A stretch of DNA of 64,000 nucleotides. Source: KBS50 sp042666615. GTDB taxonomy: Bacteria > Actinomycetota > Actinomycetes > Mycobacteriales > Micromonosporaceae. The stretch covers positions 62,001 to 126,000 of the forward strand of contig NZ_JBHTDD010000004.1 in the NCBI RefSeq assembly GCF_042666615.1, in the 5' to 3' direction. The notes beneath the pieces were generated by a model, which saw only the letters and a program-made list of their open reading frames with translations, made no database searches and was not told the origin of the DNA. Below, piece after piece: positions 6,674-15,151 of the stretch. The first letter of the stretch is position 1. Each line of letters begins with the position of its first letter. A program made the translations under genes and the position numbers.

Positions 6674-9472
6674 ATGCGGTACATGATCCTGGGCACCGTC
6701 GAGGTGTCGGCGCACGGACGGCCGATGGTTGTCGCCCGCCCGCAACGGCGGGCCTTGCTCGCTCTGCTGCTGCTCAACGCCAACCGCACGGTGAGTCCTG
6801 ACGCGGCAGCCGAGGCGCTGTGGGGGCCGGCGGCACCGAAGACCGCCCGGGCGCAGGTCCACTCCGCCGTCTACGCGCTGCGCGCCCAGCTGCGCGACAC
6901 CGGATTCGATGATGCGATCCCGTGGCGCGCTGGCGGCTACACGATCCACGTCGGACCGGGCCAGCTCGACGCCGCCGTCCTCGCCAACCAGCTGGCCGAG
7001 GCGAAGGCGCACCTGGCCGCACGTCGATTCGCCGACGCCGTCGCCGCTGCCCGTGCCGGTCTGCGGCTGTGGCGGGGCGAGCCACTCGGCGACGCCAGGG
7101 GCGTTTTCGTCCCGGCAGCCCGCGAGCACCTGCACGAGCGTCGTCGAGCCACGCTGGAGACCCTGGCCGAGGCCGAGTTGGCGCTCGGAAACGATGCTGA
7201 GGTCCTCAGCGAGCTGGCACCACTGATGGACGAGTACCCGCTGCACGAGGCGTTCTGCGGCCTGCTCATGCGGGCGCTGCATCGTGCTGGGCGTACCGCC
7301 GAGGCGCTGGACCGGTTCCGGCGGCTGCGAACGGTGCTGGCCGAGCAGCACGGCCTGGATCCGGGGCCGGCGTTGACCGAGCTGGAGAGCGCTATCCTGC
7401 GCGGCGAGCTGCCGCCGTCGGCGGCGTCGGCGGCGACCGCGGCATCCGCGGCACCACGGGTCAAGGTCCCGGCCCAACTGCCGCCCGACGTGTACGGGTT
7501 CAGCGGCCGCGACGCCGAGATCGCGCGGCTGGACGCGCTCCTGACCGGTGCGGCGGGCCAACCCACAGCGGTGGCGATATCCGCCGTCTCCGGCGCCGCG
7601 GGCATCGGCAAGACCGCCCTCGCCGTGCACTGGTCCCATCGGATGACCGGTGCCTTCCCGGACGGTCAGCTCTACGTGAACCTGCGCGGCTACGACCAGG
7701 GTGGTGCCGCGGTCTCGCCGGAGGACGCGTTGCGTGGGTTCCTCGACGCGCTGGGGGTGTCACCGCGTCGCGTCCCGGCCGACCGCGAGGCTCGCACCGG
7801 GCTGTTCCGCAGCCTGCTGGCCGGCCGGCGGATGCTCGTGCTGCTGGACAACGCCCGCGACGCCGAGCAGGTGCGTCCGCTGCTTCCCGGGGCGCCGGGC
7901 TGCGCCGTGATAGTGACCAGTCGCAACCAACTGCCGAGTCTCGTCGCCGCCGAGGGCGTCCACCCGCTGGTGCTGGGCGTGATGACCGACGCGGAGGCGC
8001 GGGAGCTGCTGGCCCGGCGCCTCGGCGAGCAGCGGATCGCCGAACGTCGCGCCGTCGACATGATCATCGCAGGCTGTGCCCATCTGCCGCTGGCGCTCGC
8101 GGTGGTGGCGGCGCGCGCGGCGACGAGCACCCATCTGTCACTGGACAGCCTCGCCGCCGAGCTGCACACCGGCGACGCCCGCGACCGGCTCGACGCCCTG
8201 TCCGGTGACGACCGGGCGGTCGACGTACGCGAGGTCTTCTCCTGGTCGTATCACCTGCTCGGCGCCGAAGCGGCGCGGCTGTTCCGGCTGCTGGGACTGC
8301 ATCCCGGTCCGCACGTCGGCCCGCACGCGGCGGCCAGCCTCGCCGGGTTGCCCGTCAGCCGGATCCGGCCGCTGCTGGCCGAGCTGACCACGGCCAACCT
8401 CGCCACCGCACACAACCATGGGCTGCACACGACACACGACCTGCTGCGCGTGTACGCCGTCGAGTTGACCCACAAGGAGGACACCGACGACGAGCGGCGG
8501 GCGGCGCTGCGCCGGCTGCTCGACCACTACCTGCACACGTCGCGCACCGCCGCGCTGCGGCTCAACCCGCCACGCGACCCGATCGACCTCGACCCGCCGG
8601 CGTCCGGTACGAGCCTCGACGCCCCGGCCGACCACGACGCGGCGCTCGCCTGGCTCACGGCCGAGCGACCGGCGTTGCTGGCGATGATTCGGCTGGCCGC
8701 GCGGACCGGCTTCGACACCCACGCCTGGCAACTCGCGTGGACCCTCGACGACTTCCTGGACCGCCGGGGCCACTGGGCCGACCAGGCCGCCAGCCAGGAG
8801 TTGGCACTCGCCGCCGCGCGCTCGCTCGCCGATCTGCCCGGCCAGGCCCAGGCACACACGAGCCTCGGCCGGGTCTACCAGAGGTTCGCCCGCTACGACG
8901 ACGCCGACGCGCACCTGCGCCGAGCCCTCGACATCTTCGGCGATCTCCGCGACGACGCCGGCCGTGCGCGCGTGCACTACAACCGGGCCCAGGTGTCGGA
9001 ACGTCGCGGCCGATACGTCGACGCACTACGGCACGCGCAGGCGTCGCTGGAACTGTGCCGGGCCAGTGGCCACCGCCTTGGCGAAGCCAACACGCTGACC
9101 ACGATCGGCTGGTACCACTCCCGGCTGGGCCGGCATCGCGAGGCGCTCACGTACTGTGAGGTGGCGCTCGCCCTGCATCAGGAGATCGGCGACCCCCATG
9201 GCGAAGCGGCGTGCTGGGACAACCTCGGCCACGCCCACCAGCACCTTGGCCGGTACGACGAGGCTCTCGCCTGTTTCCGGCGGGCACTCGCCATGTGCCG
9301 CCAGGCCGGTGACCGCTACAACGAGGCGGGTGTCCTGACCAAGCTCGGCGACGCCCACCACGCCCATGGCGAGGCTCGCGACGCCAGGGTCGCCTGGTCG
9401 CAGGCCGTGGCGATCCTCGACGAGCTGGACCACCCGGACGCCGAGGCGCTCCGCCCTCGCCTCACCCGCTGA
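6674..9472 (+). CDS. AfsR/SARP-family transcriptional regulator with NB-ARC and TPR domains
   Basis: This is a large activator of the type that controls antibiotic and peptide clusters in actinomycetes. The 932-aa protein has an OmpR-like winged helix (about residues 1-95) and a bacterial transcriptional activation domain (about 95-245). A NB-ARC ATPase follows, with Walker A GAAGIGKTA near residue 311 and a Walker B-like MLVLLDNARD. A C-terminal TPR array lies at about 700-925. The ATG has GGGGGCAGG upstream. It diverges from the Cys-rich peptide operon across 143 bases that hold an 11-bp-period heptamer repeat, so that operon is the obvious target. Confidence 0.92.
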   Translation: MRYMILGTVEVSAHGRPMVVARPQRRALLALLLLNANRTVSPDAAAEALWGPAAPKTARAQVHSAVYALRAQLRDTGFDDAIPWRAGGYTIHVGPGQLDAAVLANQLAEAKAHLAARRFADAVAAARAGLRLWRGEPLGDARGVFVPAAREHLHERRRATLETLAEAELALGNDAEVLSELAPLMDEYPLHEAFCGLLMRALHRAGRTAEALDRFRRLRTVLAEQHGLDPGPALTELESAILRGELPPSAASAATAASAAPRVKVPAQLPPDVYGFSGRDAEIARLDALLTGAAGQPTAVAISAVSGAAGIGKTALAVHWSHRMTGAFPDGQLYVNLRGYDQGGAAVSPEDALRGFLDALGVSPRRVPADREARTGLFRSLLAGRRMLVLLDNARDAEQVRPLLPGAPGCAVIVTSRNQLPSLVAAEGVHPLVLGVMTDAEARELLARRLGEQRIAERRAVDMIIAGCAHLPLALAVVAARAATSTHLSLDSLAAELHTGDARDRLDALSGDDRAVDVREVFSWSYHLLGAEAARLFRLLGLHPGPHVGPHAAASLAGLPVSRIRPLLAELTTANLATAHNHGLHTTHDLLRVYAVELTHKEDTDDERRAALRRLLDHYLHTSRTAALRLNPPRDPIDLDPPASGTSLDAPADHDAALAWLTAERPALLAMIRLAARTGFDTHAWQLAWTLDDFLDRRGHWADQAASQELALAAARSLADLPGQAQAHTSLGRVYQRFARYDDADAHLRRALDIFGDLRDDAGRARVHYNRAQVSERRGRYVDALRHAQASLELCRASGHRLGEANTLTTIGWYHSRLGRHREALTYCEVALALHQEIGDPHGEAACWDNLGHAHQHLGRYDEALACFRRALAMCRQAGDRYNEAGVLTKLGDAHHAHGEARDARVAWSQAVAILDELDHPDAEALRPRLTR

Positions 9473-9483
9473 CCACCCGGGCA

Positions 9484-10371
9484 TCAATCCAAGCAGGTCG
9501 GCATGTTGGCGCGTTCGGTCGCGTGCGTCAAGGCTCGTGCGGTGGCCGTCGTGCTGGCGGGCAGCAGCGGTGGGCGCACCGCCGGTGTCGGGATGCGACC
9601 CTGGGCGTGTAGGACCGCCTTGATCACTGCTGGGTTCGGCTCGGCGAACAGCGTCGCCGCCAGGGTGGCGAGCCGGTGACCGAGTGACCGTGCCCGGACC
9701 ACGTCGCCGGCGCCCCAGGCCCGCACCAGCGCGGCGTGGTCGGCGGTGGCGACGTGCGCGGAGGCGACGATGCCGCCGTGCGCGCCGAGCGCGAGCAGCG
9801 GCGAGAGGTACGCGTCCTCGCCGCAGAGCACCGTGAAGCCGGGCGGCGGGTCGGCGAGGAGGGCGATGGTGTCCGCGTCGACGCCGCCGACCGCGTGCTT
9901 GATCCCCACCACGCCGGGCAGGTCGGCGAGGCGGCGCAGCGTCTGGACGGACAGCGGCTGCCCGGTGCGGTACGGGACGTGGTAGGCGACCAGCGGCACG
10001 GCGGATGCCGCGGCGAGCCGGGCGAAGTGCGCGAGCACCGCCTCCTCGCCCGGTCGCAGAAACGGTGGCACCAGGCAGAGGGCGGCCGTGACCTCGGGCT
10101 GTCCGGTGTGGGCGCGGAGCTCTTCGACGGTGTGCGCGCCGACCAGGAGGCCCGCCCGGTGTTCCCCGCAGGCCGCGACGGCCGCCTCGATGACCGCCCG
10201 TCGCTCGGCGTCGGTGAGTGCGTGCGGCTCGGCGGTGGTGCCGAGCGCCACCAGGCCGTCCGCCCCGGCGGCCAGCGTTTCGCGGGCGAGGGCGGTCAGC
10301 GCGTCGAGCGCGACGTCGCCCCGCTCGTCGAACGGGGTGATCAGGGGTACGTACAGCCCGGTCGGTGTCAT
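9484..10371 (-). CDS. Dihydrodipicolinate synthase/N-acetylneuraminate lyase family aldolase
   Basis: This is a class I aldolase of the DapA superfamily. The 295-aa protein shows GTTAE (about residues 44-48), the catalytic tyrosine in YHVPYRTG (Tyr130) and the Schiff-base lysine in GIKHAVGG (Lys158). The frame extends upstream, but the ATG at 10371 starts the normal family N-terminus (TGLYVPLITPF). The E in place of the usual G in GTTGE suggests a substrate other than the DapA one. A LysR regulator diverges from it, so it is more likely a dedicated catabolic or accessory aldolase than the housekeeping lysine enzyme. Confidence 0.88.
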   Translation of the reverse strand: MTPTGLYVPLITPFDERGDVALDALTALARETLAAGADGLVALGTTAEPHALTDAERRAVIEAAVAACGEHRAGLLVGAHTVEELRAHTGQPEVTAALCLVPPFLRPGEEAVLAHFARLAAASAVPLVAYHVPYRTGQPLSVQTLRRLADLPGVVGIKHAVGGVDADTIALLADPPPGFTVLCGEDAYLSPLLALGAHGGIVASAHVATADHAALVRAWGAGDVVRARSLGHRLATLAATLFAEPNPAVIKAVLHAQGRIPTPAVRPPLLPASTTATARALTHATERANMPTCLD

Positions 10372-10441
10372 GCCGTCAGCCTGCGGCCGAGGACCGTGAA
10401 GGACCAGCACTGATTACTGAACGAATACGTAAGCTGAGCTG

Positions 10442-11398
10442 ATGCTTGATGTCCGCCGCCTGCGCCTGCTGCGGGACCTGGCCCGACTCGGCACCATCGC
10501 CGCCGTCGCCGAGGCGCACACGTACACGCCGTCCGCCGTCTCCCAGCAGCTCGCCGCCCTCCAGCAGGAGGCCGGTGCCACCCTCCTGGAACGCGTCGGC
10601 CGACGGGTCGCGCTCACCCCGACCGGAGAGGCGCTGGTCCGGCACGCCGAGGTGGTCCTGGCCGCCCTGGAGGCGGCCGACGCCACCCTCGCGGCCGCCC
10701 GGGGCGGGCTCTCCGGTCGGGTACGCCTCGGCGCGTACCCCAGTGCCGTGCGACCACTGCTGCTGCCCGCCCTGGTCGCGCTGGCTCGCGACCACCCGGC
10801 GCTGGACCTTCTGGTCACCGAACTGGACCCGGTCGCGGTGCCGGCCGCGCTGCGCGACCGCAGCCTCGACGTGGCGCTCGCGCACGACTACGACATCGTG
10901 CCGGTCGAGCCGGATCCGGCGCTGGACTCGACGCCGCTGCTCGACGAGACGGTGTTCCTCGCCGTTCCCGCGACATGGGAGCGGGATCCGACCGGCGACC
11001 CGATGTGGTCGGTGCGGGACGCCGACTGGATCGTGGGCAGCGCGGGGACGTTGTGCCACTCGCTCGCTCTGCACGCCTGCGAGCTGGCCGGATTCCGTCC
11101 GGCCGTGCGCCACCACGCGGACGACTTCGCCGCCATGCTCGCCCTGGTCGGTGCCGGCCACGGCGTCGGTCTGGTGCCCCATCTCGCCGTCGGGCAACCG
11201 CCCGCAGGAGTACGTCTCGTGCCGCTCACCGTCAAGCGGCGAACCCGGATCGCGTACCGGAGGGGCGCGGGCGACCATCCGGCGGTGGCCGCGAGTGTCG
11301 CGGCCCTGCGGGCCGCCGCCCGCGCGGACACCCGACCCGGGGGCGTCATCGCGAGCCTGTCCACCGGTCTGCGACCCTGCTCGGTCGACACCGTCTGA
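10442..11398 (+). CDS. LysR-family transcriptional regulator
   Basis: This 318-aa regulator has an N-terminal winged helix-turn-helix (about residues 1-60, with YTPSAVSQQLAALQQEAG) and a periplasmic-binding-like effector domain (about 90-300). The gene diverges from the DapA-like aldolase with a 70-base gap, the usual LysR arrangement. It probably senses a metabolite of that enzyme and controls both genes. The C-terminus ends before a terminator hairpin shared with the next, convergent gene. Confidence 0.92.
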   Translation: MLDVRRLRLLRDLARLGTIAAVAEAHTYTPSAVSQQLAALQQEAGATLLERVGRRVALTPTGEALVRHAEVVLAALEAADATLAAARGGLSGRVRLGAYPSAVRPLLLPALVALARDHPALDLLVTELDPVAVPAALRDRSLDVALAHDYDIVPVEPDPALDSTPLLDETVFLAVPATWERDPTGDPMWSVRDADWIVGSAGTLCHSLALHACELAGFRPAVRHHADDFAAMLALVGAGHGVGLVPHLAVGQPPAGVRLVPLTVKRRTRIAYRRGAGDHPAVAASVAALRAAARADTRPGGVIASLSTGLRPCSVDTV

Positions 11399-11493
11399 AC
11401 CGGGCGGTCATCGTCATGGACCGGGCCGATCGCCGTCGCCCACGGAACCTGCCAGGTCACCGGCTCGGCAGGCGTGATCTGTTGTGGTGAGGA

Positions 11494-11530
11494 CGCCATC
11501 GCGACATCCGCTTCGGCTGTCGGGATGGCG
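11494..11530. terminator. Bidirectional terminator hairpin
   Basis: A 13-bp stem (CGCCATC-G-CGACA with TGTCG-G-GATGGCG, one G-G mismatch) closes an 11-base loop. It lies between the convergent LysR and DinB-like genes. Confidence 0.65.
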
Positions 11531-11544
11531 ACCGGACCTGCCCG

Positions 11545-12141
11545 TTAACCGAGCGCGGTCTGGCGGGGGGCGGTCGCCTCCGGCGTCCAGTTCGGGTCGC
11601 GGCCGGCGCGACCCAACAGGCGGGTGAAGGGGTCCGCGTCCGGGCCGACGGGCACCTCCTCGCCGAAGACCCCCATCTTCCGGGGCATCGGCCCCAACTC
11701 GTCGACAAGCGTGTGCAACTCGGCGACAGCGGCCGGGTCCGGCGTGAACGGCACCTCGGTGGCGGCGGCCAGGTCCCACGGGTGAACGACGAGATCGAGC
11801 AGCACCATCCGGCCCACCGTCAGCTGCGGCAGGCCCATGCCCGGGGAGACGCCCTCCAGCGCCGAATCGGGCGTCCACGCCGCGACCAGGGTGTCGAACT
11901 CGGTGCGGAATCGCGCGCGCCAGTCGGTGTCGAGCACGTCCGGCCTGCTGGAGAAGTCGGCCGGTGTCCGGCGCGCCAGGGCCTGGAAGTTGACGACGAC
12001 CTGGAACAGGTGATTGATCACATCGCCGACACGGTACTCGGCGCACGGCGTGACCGCGCTCAACTGCTCATCGCGGATGGCGTCGAGGACGGGTACCGCC
12101 CGGTCGGCCGAGCCGCGCAGTAGGTTCGAGATGGTCGACAT
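11545..12141 (-). CDS. TIGR03086/DinB-like metal-binding protein (mycothiol-dependent enzyme superfamily)
   Basis: This 198-aa protein has the four-helix maleylpyruvate isomerase N-terminal/DinB-like fold. Conserved elements are CAEYRVGDVINHLF near residue 33 (a metal-binding histidine) and VVHPWDLA near residue 122 (a second histidine). Members are metal-dependent enzymes, several of them mycothiol S-transferases; the substrate here is unknown. The gene diverges from an AraC regulator 41 bases away, which may control it. Confidence 0.85.
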   Translation of the reverse strand: MSTISNLLRGSADRAVPVLDAIRDEQLSAVTPCAEYRVGDVINHLFQVVVNFQALARRTPADFSSRPDVLDTDWRARFRTEFDTLVAAWTPDSALEGVSPGMGLPQLTVGRMVLLDLVVHPWDLAAATEVPFTPDPAAVAELHTLVDELGPMPRKMGVFGEEVPVGPDADPFTRLLGRAGRDPNWTPEATAPRQTALG

Positions 12142-12182
12142 ACGGTCACGTTAACCAGCAGGCCGCGGGGGGTCTTGAAGAA

Positions 12183-13049
12183 ATGCGACAGCCACGCCGG
12201 GACACCCGGGGCATCGTCGACCCGGGCGGCCTGCTGCGCCGGGTCCGGTTCCGGCGGCACGCGCCCGCGGCGGAGCTGGCCGGTCTCCTGGAGCACTACT
12301 GGTTCATCGACTGGGACCTGACCGAACCGTTCGAGCAGAGCGTGATCGGCCATCCGTCGGTGAACCTGGTGGTCATGCGGGCGACGGGGGACGACCCGGT
12401 GACCGCCGAGATCGCCGGTGTCTCCCGGACCCTGTTCTCGATCAAATTGACCGGCACCGGCTGGGTGCGCGGCGTGAAGTTCCGACCGGGCGGCTTCCGG
12501 CCCTTCTTCGGCACCTCCCCGGCGGCGTTCACCGATCGGCGGGTGCCGCTCGGCCAGGTGCTCGCCGACGACGAATTCGCCGACCGGGTCGCCGCCGCGA
12601 CGGAGATCGCACGATCCACGGAGGCCGCGAGTGACGCGGCGGAGGCCACGAGTGCGGCGACGGAGGCCGCGGACGCCGCGGCGGTCGCGGTTCTCGACAA
12701 CCGCCTGCTGGCGCTGCGACCCCAGCCCGACGAGCCAGCCCGGCTCGCGATGGAGCTGGTGGACCGCGTCCGCGCCGACCGTTCGATCCGGCGGGTCGAC
12801 GAGTTCGCCCGTGCCGTGGGGATGTCCACCCGGTCCCTGCAGCGGTTGTTCATCGACCATGTCGGCGTGACGCCGAAATGGGTGATCCTGCGCTACCGCA
12901 TCCACGAGGTGATCGAACGGGCCGCCGGCGACGTGGACTGGAACGCGGTCGTCGCCGAGCTGGGCTACAGCGACCAGGCCCACCTGGTACGCGACGTCAC
13001 CGCCACGATCGGTGTCTCACCGACCGCGTACGCCGCCTCGATCCGCTGA
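12183..13049 (+). CDS. AraC-family transcriptional regulator
   Basis: This 288-aa protein has an N-terminal sensing region of the type often paired with HTH_18 (HYWFIDWDL, with FRPGGFRPFFG as a core motif). A double helix-turn-helix AraC domain occupies about residues 195-285 (FARAVGMSTRSLQRLF and ELGYSDQAHLVRD). An alanine/glutamate/threonine-rich linker made of short DNA repeats joins the two at about residues 140-165. It is divergent from the DinB-like gene. The ribosome site before the ATG is weak, so the exact start is uncertain. Confidence 0.88.
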   Translation: MRQPRRDTRGIVDPGGLLRRVRFRRHAPAAELAGLLEHYWFIDWDLTEPFEQSVIGHPSVNLVVMRATGDDPVTAEIAGVSRTLFSIKLTGTGWVRGVKFRPGGFRPFFGTSPAAFTDRRVPLGQVLADDEFADRVAAATEIARSTEAASDAAEATSAATEAADAAAVAVLDNRLLALRPQPDEPARLAMELVDRVRADRSIRRVDEFARAVGMSTRSLQRLFIDHVGVTPKWVILRYRIHEVIERAAGDVDWNAVVAELGYSDQAHLVRDVTATIGVSPTAYAASIR

Positions 13050-13141
13050 CCGGGCGATGAGGAGGTGCCCCTGGCGAACCTCGCCCGGCTCGTCGAGTCC
13101 GGTGGCCCGGGCACACCCGCGACGGCTGACCGCCGTTCCGG

Positions 13142-13783
13142 CTACCGTTCGGCGGGCCAGTCGAACGGCACACCGAGTTGGACACTCGTCCATTTGCCCC
13201 AGGCGGACAGCTGGCGGAACACCGGCTGCGAGGCGCGTCCCACGGCGGTGAGTTCGTAGCCGGGTCGCGGCGCGTCCGGTTCCGCCGGCAGCCTCCGCAC
13301 CAGGCCGAGGTCGGCCAACTCACGCAGCTCCCGGGCGAGCACCTGCTTGCCGATCGGGGCGAGGACCCGCTGGAGGTCGCCGAACCGCCGGGCGTCGTCG
13401 AACAGGGCGTAGACGATCCGTACCTTCCACCGGCCACCCAGACTCACCAACCAGTCGACGTCCCGTCCGACCTGGTCCCCGTACCACTCACCCCAGTCGT
13501 GCAGCTGACGCAGGATCGGCTCCGAGTCTCGGCCGAACGGGGTGAGCGAGTACTCGACCCGCGGCGGCACGTGCAGCGAGACGCTCCGGCGTACCGCACC
13601 CGCGCGCTCGAGGAGGCGCAACTGGGTCACGAGGGTCTGCCGGGTGGCCCGCGGCATGCGACGACGCAACTCGGAGAACCGCTTCGTGCCGTCGAGCAGG
13701 TGATACATGCTCCAGAACATCCACTTGCCCCCGACGCCGGCGGCGCCGTACGGGCATACCAGGGTCGCCTTGACCCGCGGCAT
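13142..13783 (-). CDS. Tandem HxlR-type regulator (two winged-helix domains in one chain)
   Basis: HxlR regulators are usually 100-150 aa with one winged helix. This 213-aa protein contains two in a row. The first (about residues 10-105) has GGKWMFWSMYHLL, FSELRRRMPRATRQTL and LLERAGAV. The second (about 108-205) has GGRWKVRIVYAL, FGDLQRVL, KQVLARELRELADLGLV and YELTAVG. Each repeats the HxlR order of helix, recognition helix and wing. The usual N-terminal cysteine is present only in the first (LVCPYGAAG). It diverges from a membrane-anchored hydrolase gene and probably represses it. A single chain with two domains could mimic a dimer. Confidence 0.85.
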   Translation of the reverse strand: MPRVKATLVCPYGAAGVGGKWMFWSMYHLLDGTKRFSELRRRMPRATRQTLVTQLRLLERAGAVRRSVSLHVPPRVEYSLTPFGRDSEPILRQLHDWGEWYGDQVGRDVDWLVSLGGRWKVRIVYALFDDARRFGDLQRVLAPIGKQVLARELRELADLGLVRRLPAEPDAPRPGYELTAVGRASQPVFRQLSAWGKWTSVQLGVPFDWPAER

Positions 13784-13930
13784 CGAGACGCGGACCCCCT
13801 TTCCGGGCGCACCGGTCGCATATTTTTGCGTTCTTCTCCGCTCCCAGCTGGCCGCCTAGCGTCAACCGTACCGGCCGGCTGGATGCCGCCGACCGGACAG
13901 GTGTGTCGATCGAACAGGACGGGCGGACGA

Positions 13931-14971
13931 GTGACGGAGCGGACACCACGACGGCGGGCACGCCGGGCGATCGTGATCATTGTGAGTGTGCTCCTGGGTC
14001 TTCCGTTGCTACTCGCCGCCGGACTGGCCGGGTGGGACGGCGGGGCCGACCTGGACCCGCGCCGGCAACTGCTGCCCGGCGTCGACCTCGACCTGCGGGT
14101 CGCGGAGACGGACCGGGGGCCCGTCGAGTACGACCTGCATGGTGCCGACGGCCCGGTGGTGCTGTCCGTGCACGCCGGTCTGGGTGGGGCGGACCAGGGT
14201 CGCCTGTTCGCCAGTTGGCTTCAGGACGACGGGTACCGACTGCTCAGTCCGTCCCGGCCCGGCTATCTGGGGACCCCGCTGAGCGGCGGGCGGAGCCCGA
14301 ACGAGCAGGCGGACCTGCTGGCGGCCCTGCTCGACGAACTGGGCATCGACCGCGTCGGGGTCTTCGCGGTGTCGGCGGGTGGGCCGGTCGCGTACACCTT
14401 CGCCGCCCGGTACCCGCAGCTGGTGTGGGGACTGGTCGTGGTCGGCGGCGTGAGCCAGCCCGACCCCGACGCCGCCTCGGGTAGCTCCGCGCTGCGGTCC
14501 GCGTTCGTCAACCTGATCGGGCAGAAGCTCGCGAAGCTGACGGCGGAGGTGTCCCTGGCGTCGATCGTGTCGGGGACCCTCGACGAGACCAGCACCTTCT
14601 CCGCCGCCGAAAAGGCGGAACGTGTCGACTACATCACGGGTACGGAGAATGTCCGGACCTTCTTCGCCGCGATGTTCGACAGCACCTTTCCCTACGAGAA
14701 GCGCATGCCGGGCACACGCAACGACTCCGCCCAGCGGCGCCAGCTGGATCTGCCGTTCGACTCCATCACCGCGCCGGTCCTCGTCATGCACGGCACCCGG
14801 GACGGCGACGTACCGTTCTCGCACGGCGAGTTCGCCGCCGCCCGGATCCCCGGCGCCCGGCACCACTGGCTGCCGGAGGAGGACCACCTGGCGTTCTGGC
14901 TGAGCCCGCGCGCCGGCGAGGCGCAGCAGGTCGCCGCGGACTTCCTGCGCGAACATGCCCCCCGGCGGTAG
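13931..14971 (+). CDS. Membrane-anchored alpha/beta hydrolase
   Basis: This 346-aa protein has a basic N-terminus, one membrane segment (about residues 13-33) and an alpha/beta hydrolase domain exposed outside. The nucleophile elbow is FAVSAGGPV, where the first Gly of GxSxG is Ala. The acid is in HGTRDGDVPF and the histidine in EEDHLAFW. The frame is open far upstream, but the GTG at 13931 gives the natural basic-plus-hydrophobic N-terminus. Its ribosome site is weak (AGGACGGGCGG). Substrate unknown. The tandem HxlR regulator is divergent. Confidence 0.82.
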   Translation: MTERTPRRRARRAIVIIVSVLLGLPLLLAAGLAGWDGGADLDPRRQLLPGVDLDLRVAETDRGPVEYDLHGADGPVVLSVHAGLGGADQGRLFASWLQDDGYRLLSPSRPGYLGTPLSGGRSPNEQADLLAALLDELGIDRVGVFAVSAGGPVAYTFAARYPQLVWGLVVVGGVSQPDPDAASGSSALRSAFVNLIGQKLAKLTAEVSLASIVSGTLDETSTFSAAEKAERVDYITGTENVRTFFAAMFDSTFPYEKRMPGTRNDSAQRRQLDLPFDSITAPVLVMHGTRDGDVPFSHGEFAAARIPGARHHWLPEEDHLAFWLSPRAGEAQQVAADFLREHAPRR

Positions 14972-15079
14972 CCCGCCACGGCCCCGGCGGCGAGTACGCC
15001 CATGGCGGTAGCCCGCCACGGCCCCGGCGGCGAGTACGCCCCCCGGTCGTGGCGGGCACCTCGTCGTGGCGGGCACCTC
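14964..15079. repeat. Tandem duplications forming a terminator-like region
   Basis: A 38-base block is repeated with a 40-base period (14964-15001 and 15004-15041); the first copy contains the TAG stop of the hydrolase. A 17-base block (GTCGTGGCGGGCACCTC) is then repeated at 15046-15062 and 15063-15079. GCCCGCCACG in the first repeat pairs perfectly with CGTGGCGGGC in the second, so several alternative 10-bp stems can form. It probably terminates transcription of the hydrolase gene. Confidence 0.75.
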
Positions 15080-15151
15080 CAGGCCGGTGTCTCAGCGAGT
15101 TCACAGCGGGGGAGCGATTGCCGTGCCCGGTCGGGTGGGTAACGACAACCC

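Noticed and set aside
13178..13930. Upstream in-frame extension of the alpha/beta hydrolase
   Set aside because: It is antisense to the tandem HxlR gene and lacks protein-like features; the GTG at 13931 gives a proper membrane-anchor start.
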